A stretch of DNA of 23,431 nucleotides. Source: JBHIFB01 sp046760905. GTDB taxonomy: Bacteria; Gemmatimonadota; CAZMKB01. Under the pieces are notes generated by a model. It searched no databases, was not told where the DNA came from, and saw nothing but the letters and a program-made list of their open reading frames with translations. Every line of letters begins with the position of its first letter. Position 1 is the stretch's first letter. Both the position numbers and the translations under genes were made by a program. The stretch spans positions 1-23,431 of the forward strand of contig JBHIFB010000047.1 in the NCBI GenBank assembly GCA_046760905.1, in the 5' to 3' direction. This document shows, in pieces, positions 21,930-23,431 of this stretch.

Positions 21930-23431
21930 CTAACCCTGCCCGAATTGGCCAAAGAGGGCTCTTACCTCACCGAGTTCCTGCTCGGTCCTGTCATCACTCC
22001 ATCCGAGCTCCCTCTTCATGATGTGGGCACAGGCGGTGAGCGCCTCCTCACCGGGGAACCCGGTAGATCCCAGTTCGGTCCTTCTCATCACCACATCTGC
22101 GAGCTTCACCGCCATTTCCTCGCGTACACCATGGAGGACCTGAATTCTCGTGACGGGGCTGGAAGGTGTGATCAAATCGTAAGCATGCGGGTCTTCTGCA
22201 TGTTTCAGAACATCCGTATACCTCGATCCGTAACAGTGGAGGATGTGATCGAAAGAATCATCTCCGATATCCGGTGGCTTTTTCCTTCTGCTCTGGGATA
22301 TGAAATCGTCGAAGCTTTCGATGTCGCCACCGTATATTGGCCGCCTGGCGGACACCGAAGTCGTTGGACTGAAACCGAGCTTTTTGAACACGTGATCAAT
22401 CGCCTTTTCCGAGACACCCCTCGCAGTGGTGTATTTTACTCCAAGTACAGACACGAGACCCCCTATACCATCCTCAAGTCCGTGGTCATAGATCCTGTAA
22501 TGCTTGACGAGATCCACCGCGTTTTTTCGTAAACTTCCGGGTGTCATTGGCAGAAGGCCGCCATATGTAAAAAGCACATCGTCTCTTTTGAGGGCGAGTG
22601 CCGGATGGGCACTGTTTACCTCATCGAGGAATTGAATGATGTCATCGTCAGTCACCGAGAAATCATCCGGGGAGCCATCGTAGTAGAGGTGAGTGGTGCC
22701 GATCAGAGTGTGGTTCCTCCACGGCACGGTGAAGATATACCTGGAACCCGTCTGGACTATCCTGCCCGCCACTTTGTAAGTGTGGCTGCTCGGGAAGCCT
22801 ACCGCATGATCCCTGAATATCTGTTTCACAACGATGTTCATTGCTTTCGAGGGGTATACCCTCTTTTTCTTCGCCTTTGGGCCCACAGCTGCGATGATCT
22901 CATCCAGCCACGGCCCGCTCATGTTGAGGGTCACCTTCGCTCTGATGTCGAATTCCTGGCCGGTTAGCAGGTCCTTTGCGGTGATGCCCTTCACCGCCCC
23001 GCCTTCAGTTATGAAACGGACAGCTTCGACATAGTTGGCGACTGCGGCTCCGGCTTCGGTGGCCGACAGGAGGAAGGAGAGGAGCAAACGCTCACTGCTG
23101 TACATCTGGCAATCATACCAGGTCACAGCCCCGGTCAATCCCTCTTCTTTGATACCCGGGATGAGCCGTATGCACTCATTCCTGGAAATGCTTCTGCCGG
23201 CCGGCAATTTTTTCGATGGATCGAGCCCTCTGTTCCTGTCGAAACCGACACAATCGGCGATCTTGAGTGCTACTGTGAGGGCTTCCTTCCCCTTCTTCAT
23301 GTGGCCGTATGTCGGCAGTAGGAATGGGAGTGGATCAACCAGGTGAGGAGCGATTCGAAGAAGCGTGCTGCGCTCTGTGATGGATTCCCGCATCCTTGAG
23401 AAATCCAGCTGTTGAAGGTACCTGAGGCCGC
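21930..23431 (-). CDS. glpD: Aerobic glycerol-3-phosphate dehydrogenase GlpD, partial (5' end beyond the window)
   Basis: FAD-dependent oxidase converting glycerol-3-phosphate to dihydroxyacetone phosphate and passing electrons to quinone at the inner membrane. About 500 residues are visible, ending in the C-terminal helical domain (VREEMAVKLADVVMRRTELGSTGFPGEEALTACAHIM). The frame runs off the right edge: upstream of the internal Met at 23393 it reads GLRYLQQLDFSRMRESITER, the conserved GlpD GLRYL block, so the true start and the FAD-binding GxGxxG lie outside. Other hallmarks: RIAPHLVDPLPFLLPTYG, TWYDCQMYSSERL, VPWRNHTLIGTTHLYYDGSP and GLVSVLGVKYTTAR. It is a separate transcription unit from the UDG operon, ending in a predicted terminator. 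Confidence 0.92.
   Translation of the reverse strand, partial: GLRYLQQLDFSRMRESITERSTLLRIAPHLVDPLPFLLPTYGHMKKGKEALTVALKIADCVGFDRNRGLDPSKKLPAGRSISRNECIRLIPGIKEEGLTGAVTWYDCQMYSSERLLLSFLLSATEAGAAVANYVEAVRFITEGGAVKGITAKDLLTGQEFDIRAKVTLNMSGPWLDEIIAAVGPKAKKKRVYPSKAMNIVVKQIFRDHAVGFPSSHTYKVAGRIVQTGSRYIFTVPWRNHTLIGTTHLYYDGSPDDFSVTDDDIIQFLDEVNSAHPALALKRDDVLFTYGGLLPMTPGSLRKNAVDLVKHYRIYDHGLEDGIGGLVSVLGVKYTTARGVSEKAIDHVFKKLGFSPTTSVSARRPIYGGDIESFDDFISQSRRKKPPDIGDDSFDHILHCYGSRYTDVLKHAEDPHAYDLITPSSPVTRIQVLHGVREEMAVKLADVVMRRTELGSTGFPGEEALTACAHIMKRELGWSDDRTEQELGEVRALFGQFGQG

Overview
The window looks like chromosome from an uncultured diderm (outer-membrane) bacterium. The evidence is a TolC-type outer-membrane channel, an RND pump, a Kdo transferase, an ADP-heptose-type glycosyltransferase and a predicted lipoprotein. 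The Kdo transferase has a 'YDIWPN' motif, more like the Bacteroidota/FCB style (KYDFWPN) than the proteobacterial ETEIWPN. That, together with a TIGR02757 protein, hints at an FCB-related or candidate phylum, but I cannot name the organism. No rRNA, tRNA, CRISPR array, transposase or phage gene was recognised.

Layout. (1) 1-415: no gene; a fold-back element (61-238) with perfect 25-bp terminal inverted repeats, then a plausible promoter (311-341). (2) 416-10236, plus strand: an export locus of TolC-family channel, RND permease, HlyD-type adaptor, two ABC ATPases and two ABC-2 permeases. The last five genes match the E. coli YbhG-YbhF-YbhS-YbhR system with the double ATPase YbhF split in two; their motifs predict one working and one degenerate ATP site. 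(3) 10343-13105: two different YjbQ/UPF0047 paralogues flank a possible tiny ORF, an AlkD-like DNA glycosylase, a second long imperfect hairpin (11688-11814) and an AT-rich CPBP (CAAX-type) membrane protease. This inner block looks inserted. (4) 13102-18003, plus strand, tightly packed: rlmN, sppA, an unknown lipoprotein, a TIGR02757 protein with an EndoIII-like cysteine loop, and a small very hydrophobic membrane protein. (5) Minus strand: a secreted orphan protein (18128-18571) behind a near-perfect sigma-70 promoter; an overlapping operon of type-4 uracil-DNA glycosylase, heptosyltransferase-like GT9 and Kdo transferase (21777 down to 18774); and the C-terminal part of glpD, running off the right edge.

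How the genes work together. Region 2 plausibly builds two inner-membrane pumps (proton-driven RND and ATP-driven ABC) that share one adaptor and one outer-membrane channel. Region 4 combines rRNA/tRNA methylation and envelope peptide degradation with genes of unknown role. Region 5 couples a base-excision DNA-repair enzyme to LPS inner-core assembly by stop/start overlaps. The least explained items are the two structured repeats, the inserted block between the YjbQ paralogues, the cysteine loop of the TIGR02757 protein and the small membrane protein.
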